64,000 nucleotides of DNA from Pseudanabaena sp. Chao 1811 (GTDB lineage: Bacteria; Cyanobacteriota; Cyanobacteriia; Pseudanabaenales; Pseudanabaenaceae), in assembly GCF_027942295.1 (NCBI RefSeq), contig NZ_CP101416.1, positions 744,001-808,000 of the forward strand, written 5' to 3'. The notes beneath the pieces are model-generated. The model worked only from the letters and a program-made list of their open reading frames with translations. It ran no database searches and was not told where the DNA came from. This document shows positions 18,546 to 27,335 of this stretch, one piece after another. The stretch's first letter is position 1; each line of letters starts with the position of its first letter. A program made the position numbers and the translations under genes.

Positions 18546-21104
18546 TTATCTTTTAGCACTAGCTAGGAATGACATTGGGTCGATTGCGCTACCACCATTA
18601 GGACGAATCTCAAAGTGAAGGTGAGGACCAGTACTAAACCCAGTACTGCCCATTGAACCAATGGTTTGACCTTGGCTAACAGTTTGACCTTCCTTGACAT
18701 AGAGTTCGTTCATGTGGGCATATCTGGTGATTGTGCCATCAGGATGACGAATATCAATCATGTTGCCATAGCCACCATCGTTCCAGCTTGCATAGTCCAC
18801 AACACCAGAAGCTGCTGCCAAAATAGGAGTACCAATCGGTGCGGCAATGTCGATACCCGCATGGATGCGCCCCCATCTCCAACCAAAACCAGAGGTGAAC
18901 ACACCATCTGCTGGCCAAATAAACCCCGTCGATAGTCCATAATCATTGACATCAGGCAGATAAGCACTAGCAGTCAACTGTGGCAACTGTGGTGTAATTC
19001 CTGAACGATCACCAGGGTTAGCGATCGCACTACGACTAGAATCAAAACTGCGATCGGGATTAGGAGAAGCATTTAAATTAGCGGCAGCAATCTTTGCGGC
19101 TTCTAGCTTACGAGCCTCTTCAGCTTTACGTGCAGCTTCTTTAATCTCAGCATCGCGGACTTTGGCATTGAGCTGCTCCACCTCAGTCTCTAAACGCTTA
19201 ACTTCCAGAGAAGTCATTCTAGACTCAGGCTCAGGCAACAAAGCTACTTGACTGGGCTTACCGTTCGTAGCAGTTGTTTGCTCTACTGAATCTGGTGCAG
19301 GTACTTTAGGCGCTAGATTAGCCGCCAGTTTTGCAGGAATCTGGACATTGGGTTCAGCAGCAGGTTGAGCAGAAACGTTAGCAGGCTGAGAACTAGAGAT
19401 AGTATTCTGCTCGATCGCACGGTTAGCAGGAATATTAGGAGCTGAGATTGCAGCTACGGTCGCAGGCTTTGCTTTTGGCTCAGATGCTGGCTGATTTTGG
19501 GCTTCAGCAGGTGCTGCATTACGCAAGCTGACTCGTTGCTCAGATAGCAAAGAAGTAGGAATCTGTGGAATTGACAACGCGGTAGCAATCTTTGCGGGAA
19601 CCTGAACCTTTGGCTCAGCTACAGGTTGAGCAGAATTAGCTTCTACAGGAATTGAGCGATTAGAACTGTACTGTTCGGTAGCACTCGTTGCAGGAATTGA
19701 TGGTGCAGCGATTGATCGAGCTGGCACATTGAGAGCCGTTGGAGATAGCGCCGAATTTTTCTTATTACCATTGCCACTAAGTTCGCTAAATAGTTGGTCA
19801 GGAGCAAATGGAAAGAGAGATACAGCAACCTTAAGAGCAGGCTCGGCAGCTACAGGTAAATTGGGTTGAATAGACGTAGCCTTAGCTGGAATGCCAGCTG
19901 ATTGTTCTTGAGCAGGAGAATTAGGGAGATTAGCAGTACCTGTTCCTGTAAGCTGCATCAAGCCATCCCAAGGCGCAACACGATTTGCCGCCGCCACCTT
20001 AATACCCGTATTAGCAGAATTATTTGCCAACACCATAGGAGTTGCAGCCACAACACGTACCTGTGAAACCTCTTTTGGCGAAGATGCACTGGTAGTATTT
20101 GCAGATGCGGACAAATCACTTACAGGTGATGGGACTTGCTTAAATGGCTTTTCATTAGTGGCAGCAACCGTCTGGACTTGTGGTAAGTTGCGTTCTTGAG
20201 GAAGCTTTAATTCCTGATTAAGCTCTAACCATTGAGGATTTTCTAGCTTATTTGCCTCAATGATTGACTTTTGAGTAATACCGTAACGGCGAGCAATTGT
20301 CTCAATGGTGTCACCGTTCTGTACCTTGTAAGCAGTGTACTTAGGCTGTTTGGCGATCGCATTGTCAGCAACATTAGCCTTCGAGTTAGCACTAGCGAGC
20401 GTAGCGGTTGCTTTCTTCCCTTCAAGCTCTTGCAAACGCTGCATCAAGCGTTCTTTCTCAGCAACTAGCTGCCTTTTAACATGGGCTTCTTTGACCTGCA
20501 TCAAGGAGGCAACATTACCTGGAATAACTAGAGGTTGGTCGATCGCTAAGAAATCCCCAGAAGTTAGCGATGTAAACTTGATAATCTCGTTTTTAGGAAC
20601 ATTATAGTAACTAGAGATCGCTTCTAGCGTATCTCCTGGTTTTACCTTGTGAACTAAACCATTCACAGGTGGGATCATTAATTTCATACCAGGCTGCAAT
20701 TCAGTATTTGCACTGATGCCATTAGAAGCTGCGATCGCTGCCGCATCAACTTGATAAACCTGAGTTAGCTTCCATAAAGTTTCATCTTCACGCACTTCAT
20801 GGACAATCACTCCTTGCGCATTGTCCCATGTACCCGAAGCGATCGCTGTGCGTGCCATTTCATACTTGCGATCTTGGTTTTGTGCCATCACGTCTGTCAA
20901 AGTACGGGACGAAGCTGCCACGGGTGTAGCTTTGAGATTATTATTCGCCGATTGTTGGTTGACTAATACCCCCACGGTTCCTGCAGATAGAGCAAACCCT
21001 AATGCTGCAAGTGAGCGACGTACCTTCAAAGAGGACAACTTCTCGCCCAATGCCAGGGAAACACTGGTGGTTAGATCCTCGTCTTTGGAAGATATCTTTT
21101 TCAA
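18546..21104 (-). CDS. LysM-repeat M23 metallopeptidase (peptidoglycan hydrolase, NlpD-like)
   Basis: Envelope protein predicted to cut peptidoglycan cross-links or to activate amidases during division. It has 852 residues. A hydrophobic segment at about 30-50 (LAALGFALSAGTVGVLVN) should anchor or export it. Three LysM repeats follow at about 105-150, 155-200 and 255-300 (VHKVKPGDTLEAIS, YKVQNGDTIETIA). A long Pro/Ala/Ser/Asn-rich linker (about 305-700) contains a Lys/Glu coiled coil. The C-terminal M23 domain (about 725-845) has HAGID and HLHFEIRP zinc-site motifs. The start is TTG at 21104, decided by a very strong Shine-Dalgarno, AGAGGAGGC, six bases upstream. The gene is followed by a perfect hairpin. 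Confidence 0.92.
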   Translation of the reverse strand: MKKISSKDEDLTTSVSLALGEKLSSLKVRRSLAALGFALSAGTVGVLVNQQSANNNLKATPVAASSRTLTDVMAQNQDRKYEMARTAIASGTWDNAQGVIVHEVREDETLWKLTQVYQVDAAAIAASNGISANTELQPGMKLMIPPVNGLVHKVKPGDTLEAISSYYNVPKNEIIKFTSLTSGDFLAIDQPLVIPGNVASLMQVKEAHVKRQLVAEKERLMQRLQELEGKKATATLASANSKANVADNAIAKQPKYTAYKVQNGDTIETIARRYGITQKSIIEANKLENPQWLELNQELKLPQERNLPQVQTVAATNEKPFKQVPSPVSDLSASANTTSASSPKEVSQVRVVAATPMVLANNSANTGIKVAAANRVAPWDGLMQLTGTGTANLPNSPAQEQSAGIPAKATSIQPNLPVAAEPALKVAVSLFPFAPDQLFSELSGNGNKKNSALSPTALNVPARSIAAPSIPATSATEQYSSNRSIPVEANSAQPVAEPKVQVPAKIATALSIPQIPTSLLSEQRVSLRNAAPAEAQNQPASEPKAKPATVAAISAPNIPANRAIEQNTISSSQPANVSAQPAAEPNVQIPAKLAANLAPKVPAPDSVEQTTATNGKPSQVALLPEPESRMTSLEVKRLETEVEQLNAKVRDAEIKEAARKAEEARKLEAAKIAAANLNASPNPDRSFDSSRSAIANPGDRSGITPQLPQLTASAYLPDVNDYGLSTGFIWPADGVFTSGFGWRWGRIHAGIDIAAPIGTPILAAASGVVDYASWNDGGYGNMIDIRHPDGTITRYAHMNELYVKEGQTVSQGQTIGSMGSTGFSTGPHLHFEIRPNGGSAIDPMSFLASAKR

Positions 21105-22016
21105 AAAACTGCCTCCTCTAAACTAGCTTCGCTCCTAATAAATCAAGTGTGAGAACAAGACGAACTACATGAGTGTATTTATGCAAATGACATAAATCAC
21201 TAATTCGGTAAGGAGCAATTACAGATATTAAGTTACCTTGATTTTTTCCTTAAAACAAGTTCATGGTGAACAACAAAAAATCTATTATTGTGCATTCAAA
21301 CCCCTTTCCACCCCAGAAACATGCAATGCGCGTTTTGTCAACAACCGATTCGGTAAAATAATCTCTCAAAATCTCCAAAAATAAGAATCAGAATTATATC
21401 TGCCTAAAGATAGTTTTTACTTAAAAACTAGATATCTAGAAGATCATTCTTTTGAGGCTAGGAGGTAACTTTACTTAATTTGCCACTCCAAGATATCTCT
21501 GATTTCCCAGCATAGCAAGAGAGGACTTTGTAGTTATTTATAGAGTCAATCTCTTAATTACTCTTTCTTACGTCTATTTACTCTGCTTTTCACAAAAATA
21601 TACATCCCCTCTTTATGTAAGCTTTTTTTAACAATTTATATAAAAAAATTTACTAGCCGTCCTGCTTTTAGACATCACAAGATCTCGAAAACCAGAAAAT
21701 TACAGGTTCAGCACTTTGACTGACCATGCCACCTTTATTTTCTGGTAAATGCCGATACAGAATCATACTAAGTACAGCAATAGCTTAAAATTACTTTAAA
21801 AATGCATTAAGAAATGAAACGACATTTATTTCAGGATCGCCAAAGCTCGACGCTTTCAGCAGCATCAAGGTACAACAAGCCTCTCTATGCTGCACAGGAT
21901 AAAGCTTTTAGGTAATCTATATTATCTAGAGTTTAAAGTGTGATGTGTGACACTTTAAGCCCCATCATCTCAAGCATCATTGGCTAAATTAAGGACTTTT
22001 TAGGAAAAGAAGATCT
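21105..22016. other. 912-bp divergent intergenic region
   Basis: AT-rich, with no plausible ORF on either strand. It must carry the promoters of the M23 peptidase and the GH57 gene. Two inverted repeats stand out: ACCAGAAAAT (21691-21700) with ATTTTCTGGT (21737-21746), and TTAAAGTGT (21933-21941) with ACACTTTAA (21950-21958). It could encode a small RNA, but no known Yfr-type signature is recognisable. Confidence 0.6.
21933..21958 (+). promoter_or_regulatory. Inverted repeat upstream of the GH57 gene, possible operator
   Basis: Perfect 9-bp half-sites TTAAAGTGT and ACACTTTAA separated by 8 bp, 58 bp before the GH57 start codon. The spacing suits a dimeric regulator; the regulator is unknown. 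Confidence 0.35.
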
Positions 22017-23615
22017 ATGAGCATTGGATATCTCGCGCTGGTCTTACACGCTCACCTGCCTTACGTCCGTCACCCTGAAAGTGACTATGTACTTGAAGAA
22101 GAATGGCTGTATGAGGCAATCACTGAGACTTATATTCCCCTAATTAAGGTTTATGAGGGACTCAGACGAGATGGCATTAATTTCAAAATGACCATGAGTA
22201 TGACACCACCATTGGTGTCTATGTTACGCGATCCACTTCTCCAAGAACGTTATGACAAACACCTTGCTCTACTACAACAACTAGTTGAGCTTGAGGTCAT
22301 CCACAATGAACATAACGGTCATGTTAAGTATCTTGCTGAGTACTATGTCAAAGAATTTGCCGAAACTCGCGAAATTTGGGAAAAATATGGCGGCGATCTT
22401 GTCACTGCTTTCAAACAATTTCAAGACACTAACAATTTAGAGATCATCACCTGTGGTGCAACTCACGGCTACCTGCCATTGATGAAGATGTATCCAGAGG
22501 CAGTCTGGGCACAGCTAGAAGTTGCGGTTGAACATTATACAAATGAATTTGGACGCGCCCCTAATGGCATTTGGTTGCCAGAATGCGCCTATTATGACGG
22601 TTTAGAGCGGATGCTTGCCGATGTGGGGTTGCGATATTTCCTCACCGATGGACATGGTATTTTGTACGGTCAGCCCCGTCCCAGATTTGGAACCTATGCC
22701 CCTGTATTCACGGAAACAGGTGTAGCTGCCTTTGCCCGTGACCATGAATCATCGCAGCAAGTATGGTCATCGAAGGTGGGCTATCCTGGCGATCCTGTTT
22801 ATCGGGAATTTTACAAAGATTTGGGCTGGGAAGCTGATTATGAGTATATTAAGCCGTTTATCATGCCCAATGGTCAACGTAAAAATACGGGTATTAAGTA
22901 CCACCGTATTACAGGGCGTGACTTTGGTTTAGATGCAAAGCAACTTTATGATCCTTACTGGGCAAAGGAAAAGGCAGCAGAACATGCAACTAACTTTATG
23001 CAGAATCGCCAAAGTCAAGTTAGTTACTTACATAATATGATGGGTCGCCCACCACTTGTAGTATCACCCTATGATGCGGAGTTGTTTGGTCACTGGTGGT
23101 ATGAAGGTCCTTGGTTTATTGATTTCTTAATCCGTAAATCCTATTACGATCAAACGACCTATGAAATGACCCATCTTGCCGATTATCTCCGTGGCAATCC
23201 TACGCAACAGGTGTCACGTCCTGCTCAATCTAGTTGGGGATACAAAGGTTTCCATGAATATTGGCTCAATGAGACCAATGCATGGGTATATCAGCATTTG
23301 CATAAGGGTGCTGAGCGGATGATTCATCTCTCCTATCGTGAACCTGCGGATGAGTTGGAGTGGCGCGCACTCAATCAAGCCGCCAGAGAGTTACTCTTGG
23401 CGCAATCCTCAGACTGGGCATTCATTATGCGAACTGGCACGATGGTTCCCTATGCGATTAGAAGAACGCGATCGCACTTAATGCGATTGGAAAAGCTATT
23501 TGAAGATATTGAGGCAGGCAAGATTGATGCTGGCTGGCTAGAAAAAGTGGAATATATGGACAATATCTTCCCTGACATCAATTACAGAACCTATCGTCCT
23601 CTTACCGCTGTTTAA
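22017..23615 (+). CDS. GH57 family 1,4-alpha-glucan branching enzyme
   Basis: Introduces alpha-1,6 branches in glycogen-type glucan. The 532-residue length is typical of GH57 branching enzymes. Conserved features are LVLHAHLPYVRHP at the start (metal/substrate His), GATHGYLP, the catalytic nucleophile motif GIWLPECAY, the acid/base region SPYDAELFGHWW, and the C-terminal helical domain (LLLAQSSDWAFIM). It has no signal peptide, so it is cytoplasmic. It stands alone as a transcription unit, with a palindromic repeat after its stop. Assignment to branching enzyme rather than amylase rests on overall likeness and length. Confidence 0.9.
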   Translation: MSIGYLALVLHAHLPYVRHPESDYVLEEEWLYEAITETYIPLIKVYEGLRRDGINFKMTMSMTPPLVSMLRDPLLQERYDKHLALLQQLVELEVIHNEHNGHVKYLAEYYVKEFAETREIWEKYGGDLVTAFKQFQDTNNLEIITCGATHGYLPLMKMYPEAVWAQLEVAVEHYTNEFGRAPNGIWLPECAYYDGLERMLADVGLRYFLTDGHGILYGQPRPRFGTYAPVFTETGVAAFARDHESSQQVWSSKVGYPGDPVYREFYKDLGWEADYEYIKPFIMPNGQRKNTGIKYHRITGRDFGLDAKQLYDPYWAKEKAAEHATNFMQNRQSQVSYLHNMMGRPPLVVSPYDAELFGHWWYEGPWFIDFLIRKSYYDQTTYEMTHLADYLRGNPTQQVSRPAQSSWGYKGFHEYWLNETNAWVYQHLHKGAERMIHLSYREPADELEWRALNQAARELLLAQSSDWAFIMRTGTMVPYAIRRTRSHLMRLEKLFEDIEAGKIDAGWLEKVEYMDNIFPDINYRTYRPLTAV

Positions 23616-23621
23616 TTTCTT

Positions 23622-23698
23622 ATACAGCACTTTGCGCTGTCATACAGATAAGAGCATAAAAGTGCAGCGCAGAGGCACTTTTATGCTCTTATCTGTAT
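23622..23698 (+). repeat. Head-plus-palindrome repeat, likely GH57 terminator
   Basis: Starts with the head TACAGCACTTTGCGCTGT (from 23623), followed by a perfect 24-bp stem (23642-23665 and 23675-23698). Other copies with the same head are at 31416, 40246 and, inverted, 63489. Confidence 0.7.
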
Positions 23699-23770
23699 CT
23701 TTCAAGAAGCAAGTGGTTACAACTTATGGTTCTGCTAATTGCCGTAGCTTTAGACAGTTACTAAAACCCG

Positions 23771-23799
23771 AAAAAAGACTTACTAAGTAGGTCTTTTTT
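23771..23799 (+). terminator. Rho-independent terminator-like hairpin
   Basis: A 13-bp stem with one G-T pair (23771-23783, 23787-23799), starting with an A run and ending in a run of T, typical of intrinsic terminators and able to act in both directions. Confidence 0.65.
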
Positions 23800-23825
23800 C
23801 TTTACATTTATTTAAAAAACTTTTA

Positions 23826-23839
23826 GTAACATACGCTAC
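23826..23839 (+). promoter_or_regulatory. NtcA-binding site (GTA-N8-TAC)
   Basis: GTAACATACGCTAC matches the NtcA consensus exactly. A TATGTT (-10 type, TAN3T) lies at 23859-23864, 19 bp downstream, close to the 20-23 bp usual for NtcA-activated promoters, and the 51-aa gene starts at 23906. This points to control by nitrogen status. Confidence 0.7.
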
Positions 23840-23905
23840 GTTTTTTATATTTATATGTTATGTTAAGCATATAAATAATACGTGGAACTTATTAGGATAT
23901 TAACT

Positions 23906-24061
23906 ATGAATGTTAGTCAAAGAAAGGCAGAAGCAGCAGCTAATCACAAAGCAAATCTATCAGCTTCCATTAAGCGCCGTATGGAAGTTGCAAGATCTAA
24001 TAATGACACCAACTTGCTAAATGTCCTTGAACAAGAAATGAAGCAATTAGGCTTAAATTAA
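23906..24061 (+). CDS. Small 51-aa protein behind an NtcA box
   Basis: 51 residues, no Cys, strongly helical and charged, with SASIKRRMEVARSNND followed by LLNVLEQEMKQLGLN. AGGAT nine bases upstream serves as ribosome binding site, and a strong hairpin follows the stop by 24 bp, so this is a complete single-gene unit. The NtcA consensus suggests a role in nitrogen control. Small NtcA-regulated proteins that bind PII or metabolic enzymes are known in cyanobacteria; PirA is also about 51 residues, but I cannot confirm that this is PirA from memory of its sequence. Function is otherwise unknown. Confidence 0.7.
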   Translation: MNVSQRKAEAAANHKANLSASIKRRMEVARSNNDTNLLNVLEQEMKQLGLN

Positions 24062-24085
24062 GCGAAAAAGGCATAAAAAGGGGTA

Positions 24086-24112
24086 CAAAAAGGGCAATTG
24101 ATGCCCTTTTTG
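24086..24112. terminator. Bidirectional terminator between the small gene and tldD
   Basis: An 11-bp stem CAAAAAGGGCA/TGCCCTTTTTG (24086-24096, 24102-24112) with flanking A and T runs. It serves the 51-aa gene on the plus strand and tldD (ending at 24114) on the minus strand. Confidence 0.8.
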
Positions 24113-24113
24113 T

Positions 24114-25604
24114 TTAGTCAGCACCACCAAAAACTTCTATATTTTCAAATAAACAGACGGGGGATGCGTGTCCGACGCGAATTACTTGATTAGGCTCGCC
24201 TTTGCCACAGAAGGGGGAACCATAGGCTTCGACGGTAGGTTGACTACCGACTCTAGCGAGACTACTCCAAAATTGATTAGTGACACCACGATAGTTAGGA
24301 TTGCGAAGAGTTTTGGTTAATTTGCCATTTTCGATGAGTTTGGCGTATTCGCAGCCAAATTGGAACTTGTTACGATAGTCATCAATTGACCATGAGCGGT
24401 TGGATTCCATATATACGCCATGTTCAATATCAGCAATGATTGATTCAAAGGAATGTTCGCCTGCTTCGAGGTTGATGTTTGCCATGCGATCGATCGCTGG
24501 GCGGTTCCATGAAGTAGCCCTAGCATTCGCCACACCTTGAAGCCCCGATCTCACTTGACTTTCGGAACTACCTAAACCTCGCAATAGTTTTCCCTCTTTA
24601 ATTAAGTATTCCTTAGTGGCGGGAATACCTGCATCATCAAAGGCATAGCTAGCAAATTCCCCAGCCCTAGTAGGGTCAAAGGTGACATTCATCAGCGAGG
24701 AGCCATACTGCATTTTGCCAAAGTCTTCCAGTTTGACAAAGCTACCACCTGCGTAATTACGTTCGTCACCGAGAATGCGATCAATTTCTAGGGGATGTCC
24801 AATGCTTTCATGGATTTGCAGCAACATTTGATCGGGCGCAAGCACTAGGGATGTCGTTTCTGTAGGACATTCGGCGGCAGAAAGCAATTCCACAGCTTGC
24901 TCTCCAACTACTTTAGCTCTTTGCAAGATGGCACTGCGATCAAAAACTTCCATGCCGATTTGATTGCATCGGGCGAGTTGTCCATTATCACCACGACGCT
25001 GAATGATCGCCCCATCTTGGGCAGTTGCAGCATAGTCGGTAGCAACAACTAAAAACTTTTGATAAATATCCGAACCATTACTACTAATAAATTGGGTCTC
25101 TATTTCTGTAATTACTGCATAGGCACTGGTTTTGACAATTTTATCGGAGACCTTTAAGGTATCGCAGATCTCAATTAGTAATTCATTGAGTTCTTTAGGG
25201 GCGATCGCATCGGTTGGTTTGAGAAAAGGTGAGAAATACTGTCCAACTGCTTTGGGTCTTTGATTAATTGTGAAGCGATGTATTGCCCACCTTGCCGCAG
25301 TTTTTGCTTGTTGGTAAGCTCTTTGGGCTGTGAGTTGGATATTGGCGAGATCAAGATGATTGGTACTGGCATAGCCAAACTGACCATCAACTAATACTTC
25401 GATCATCACACCATGAGATAAGCTGCGACCATTGGACTGAGGGATGCGATCGCGCACATAACGAGTGGTATTAATCTCTTTAACTTCACGTAAGCCAATC
25501 CATTCCGCTTGGGGTAAATCAATATGAGATAGGGCAATTTTTAAATCAAATTGACCATCAGATTTTAAGTCCAATGCAGAATCAGTCTTTACATCAAGTT
25601 TCAT
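24114..25604 (-). CDS. tldD: TldD/PmbA family metallopeptidase
   Basis: Predicted cytoplasmic zinc protease of the TldD type, which in other bacteria degrades unfolded or modified peptides together with TldE/PmbA. It has 496 residues. The TldD-type motif HESIGHPLEIDR (HExxxH) is intact at about residues 258-269, followed by GDERNYAGGSF and the C-terminal glycine-rich CLFENIEVFGGAD. The partner TldE is not in this window. The presence of HExxxH makes this the catalytic D subunit rather than TldE. Confidence 0.9.
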   Translation of the reverse strand: MKLDVKTDSALDLKSDGQFDLKIALSHIDLPQAEWIGLREVKEINTTRYVRDRIPQSNGRSLSHGVMIEVLVDGQFGYASTNHLDLANIQLTAQRAYQQAKTAARWAIHRFTINQRPKAVGQYFSPFLKPTDAIAPKELNELLIEICDTLKVSDKIVKTSAYAVITEIETQFISSNGSDIYQKFLVVATDYAATAQDGAIIQRRGDNGQLARCNQIGMEVFDRSAILQRAKVVGEQAVELLSAAECPTETTSLVLAPDQMLLQIHESIGHPLEIDRILGDERNYAGGSFVKLEDFGKMQYGSSLMNVTFDPTRAGEFASYAFDDAGIPATKEYLIKEGKLLRGLGSSESQVRSGLQGVANARATSWNRPAIDRMANINLEAGEHSFESIIADIEHGVYMESNRSWSIDDYRNKFQFGCEYAKLIENGKLTKTLRNPNYRGVTNQFWSSLARVGSQPTVEAYGSPFCGKGEPNQVIRVGHASPVCLFENIEVFGGAD

Positions 25605-25648
25605 AAGTGGGTAGATCTCAATATAATTTTGTCATCATAGCCGAATTA

Positions 25649-25681
25649 AAAAAGAAGAGACGCTTTGCGTCTCTTCTTTTT
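25649..25681 (-). terminator. Terminator of tRNA-Gly
   Basis: Perfect 15-bp stem (25649-25663, 25667-25681) with loop TTT, starting 9 bp past the tRNA 3' end on the minus strand and ending in a T run in that direction. Confidence 0.85.
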
Positions 25682-25690
25682 GTTAGGTAA

Positions 25691-25761
25691 GCGGGTGATG
25701 GGATTCGAACCCACGACATTCTCCTTGGCAAGGAGATGCTCTACCACTGAGCCACACCCGC
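25691..25761 (-). tRNA. tRNA-Gly (GCC)
   Basis: 71-nt cloverleaf on the minus strand. The acceptor stem is GCGGGTG/CACCCGC, the D-arm GGCTCAGTGGTAGAGC, the anticodon stem TCTCC/GGAGA around TTGCCAA (anticodon GCC), and the T-arm GTGGGTTCGAATCCCAT. The 3' CCA is not encoded. Confidence 0.97.
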
Positions 25762-25844
25762 ATTTGGTGTTGTTTTTGTGCGCTCTTGCGTTTTGCGCTT
25801 TATTAATATGCCAAACATTGCAACGAATGTCAACTATTTTTTTT

Positions 25845-25883
25845 AAACAAACTAAAACTCCCGTAGGGAGTTTTAGTTTGTTT
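25845..25883 (-). terminator. Terminator of the flavin reductase-like gene
   Basis: Perfect 18-bp stem (25845-25862, 25866-25883) with loop GTA, overlapping the stop codon of the minus-strand gene and followed by a T run in that direction. Confidence 0.8.
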
Positions 25884-26370
25884 AATATTTGAAGCCATTT
25901 TTGCGTGTGTGGACAGCAGGTTCACCTTCACGGAGGCGATCGCCTGCATTAATTGTTGCCAAGATGATCGTATGGTCACCCGCATCAAGGCTACTAGTTA
26001 CCGTTGCATCAAGATAAGCGATCGCCTCGGTGAGATAAAGCTGACCACTAGGAGCAGTTGCCGTGTCAACCCCATCAAAAGGATCGACATCGGGTGCGAA
26101 ACCTTTCGCAAAATGTCCAATGATTTTCCCCTGCCCCTTTTCAGCAACATTAATCACTACGGGACTACCTACAGTTAAGAATGACTCAATTGGTCTACCT
26201 TTACCAACCACAAAAGTTACAGATGGCGGATTAAAGCCTGCTTGTTGTACCCAAGAAGCGAGCATCGTACCTGTTGCGCCATTTTGTTGAGAAGTAACGA
26301 TAAACAAGCCACTGGGAATCGTCCCGATCGCAGCTCCAAGTTGTTCATTTTGGGAAATAGTTTCGGTCAT
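25882..26370 (-). CDS. Flavin reductase-like (FMN-binding) domain protein
   Basis: A single flavin reductase-like domain of 162 residues, as found in NADH:flavin oxidoreductases and at the C-terminus of cyanobacterial flavodiiron proteins. Visible features are IPSGLFIVTSQQNGATGTMLASWVQQ (start of the beta barrel, FMN site), NPPSVTFVVGKGRPIE, and the C-terminal GDHTIILATINAG. Because it stands alone, it is probably an FMN-binding reductase or flavoredoxin; the electron donor and acceptor are unknown. It is cytoplasmic and monocistronic, with hairpins on both sides. Confidence 0.85.
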   Translation of the reverse strand: MTETISQNEQLGAAIGTIPSGLFIVTSQQNGATGTMLASWVQQAGFNPPSVTFVVGKGRPIESFLTVGSPVVINVAEKGQGKIIGHFAKGFAPDVDPFDGVDTATAPSGQLYLTEAIAYLDATVTSSLDAGDHTIILATINAGDRLREGEPAVHTRKNGFKY

Positions 26371-26444
26371 TTTTTAGATTAAATTTTGGCTATTGAGGAA
26401 TTCTGTTTTAGCTTACCGTTTCAGACGGACACAAGTTAAGACAT

Positions 26445-26479
26445 AAGAAAAAGGCGACGCAATGCGTCGCCTTTTTCTT
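26445..26479 (-). terminator. Terminator of the 44-aa membrane protein gene
   Basis: Perfect 16-bp stem (26445-26460, 26464-26479) with loop AAT; T-rich on the minus-strand exit side. It lies about 100 bp downstream of the 44-aa gene. Confidence 0.7.
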
Positions 26480-26580
26480 GACTCTAAAAATAAAAAATAT
26501 CTTAAGGGCATTAGCAAAGCTAAAATCCTTAGAAACAAAAAATTAAATGTACAAATCAGGGTCAATTCAGGGTCAAAATA

Positions 26581-26715
26581 CTAGACGTAAGCAGTCTGGA
26601 AGCCCCACCAGAGAAGGAACCCGATCGCACTCAGGACAACAATGCTCGATAGCACGATTGATAAAGGGCTATCGGCATTTTCAAATTTCATGATGCCGCG
26701 ATTAAAATCTGACAT
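26581..26715 (-). CDS. Small single-span membrane protein, 44 aa
   Basis: A 44-residue protein beginning MSDFNRGIMKFENADSPLS, followed by one hydrophobic helix (VLSSIVVLSAIGFLLWWGF) and QTAYV. It resembles the small one-helix subunits of photosynthetic or NDH-1 complexes in size and layout, but it is none of PetG/L/M/N, PsbX, Psb30 or PsaM as I know them. An AGG lies upstream at usable spacing. Coding is supported by the clean amphipathic-then-hydrophobic layout and the dedicated terminator. Confidence 0.65.
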   Translation of the reverse strand: MSDFNRGIMKFENADSPLSIVLSSIVVLSAIGFLLWWGFQTAYV

Positions 26716-26845
26716 ATAAGCAAAACCTAACTAGTTGATTTAGATTACTTAAGCAAAACAATTTAGTTATAGCTCAACTATGAGTGAAATTACTCAAAAG
26801 TAACAAAATCTCTGGGAATCAGGACTCTAGGATAAGAAATTACCT

Positions 26846-27253
26846 ATGCTCGAAAGGATGCGTATTTTTTGGTTGCCATCAAAGCCCGTTAAAAAATTAA
26901 AAGAGTTGCCTCCAGATGCAGGGGTCTATTACATTACGGCACTGTGGATTGTGCTGTATGTGGGTAAAGCCAAAAATCTCCGCAATCGTTGGAAGACCAA
27001 CCATCATCGCTATCAACAATTTAAGTTGCTGCACCCATTTGGCAGACTACATTACAAGGTTTTAGCAGCTAGCCAAATTACTGCCTACGAGAAATCAGAA
27101 ATCACAAAATTTCGTCCTGCGTGGAATGGTACTGCTAGAGTCACTTTTTGGAATCTACTATGCTTATTTATCGCTGTGTGGGGTCGCGTGATTATTTATG
27201 CCCTGTTGCTATTGCTGGCGATCGCTGCTTTTATTTATCTGCTCAGGCAATGA
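26846..27253 (+). CDS. GIY-YIG-like nuclease domain with membrane anchor
   Basis: 135 residues. Residues about 22-92 show the GIY-YIG fold signature: GVYYIT...LYVGKAKNLRNRW, with the conserved Arg, and a distal Glu in YEKSEITKFRPAWNG, as in UvrC-type nuclease domains. Residues about 98-133 are strongly hydrophobic (one or two helices), so the nuclease-like domain would be tethered to the membrane. The catalytic Tyr/Arg/Glu pattern appears intact, but activity is not demonstrable by reading. The small protein gene and the permease gene follow on the same strand. Confidence 0.75.
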   Translation: MLERMRIFWLPSKPVKKLKELPPDAGVYYITALWIVLYVGKAKNLRNRWKTNHHRYQQFKLLHPFGRLHYKVLAASQITAYEKSEITKFRPAWNGTARVTFWNLLCLFIAVWGRVIIYALLLLLAIAAFIYLLRQ

Positions 27254-27335
27254 GTCAAGGACTTGATTGATATGCCAACGCTAGAGCCTATTTGTTGATG
27301 CTAAATTAGATAGTTAATCATCAGGAGATTGATAT

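Noticed and set aside
25665-25892. 75-codon frame with GFEPTTFSLARRCSTTEP
   Set aside because: This is the typical false frame read through a tRNA gene on the opposite strand (tRNA-Gly at 25691-25761).
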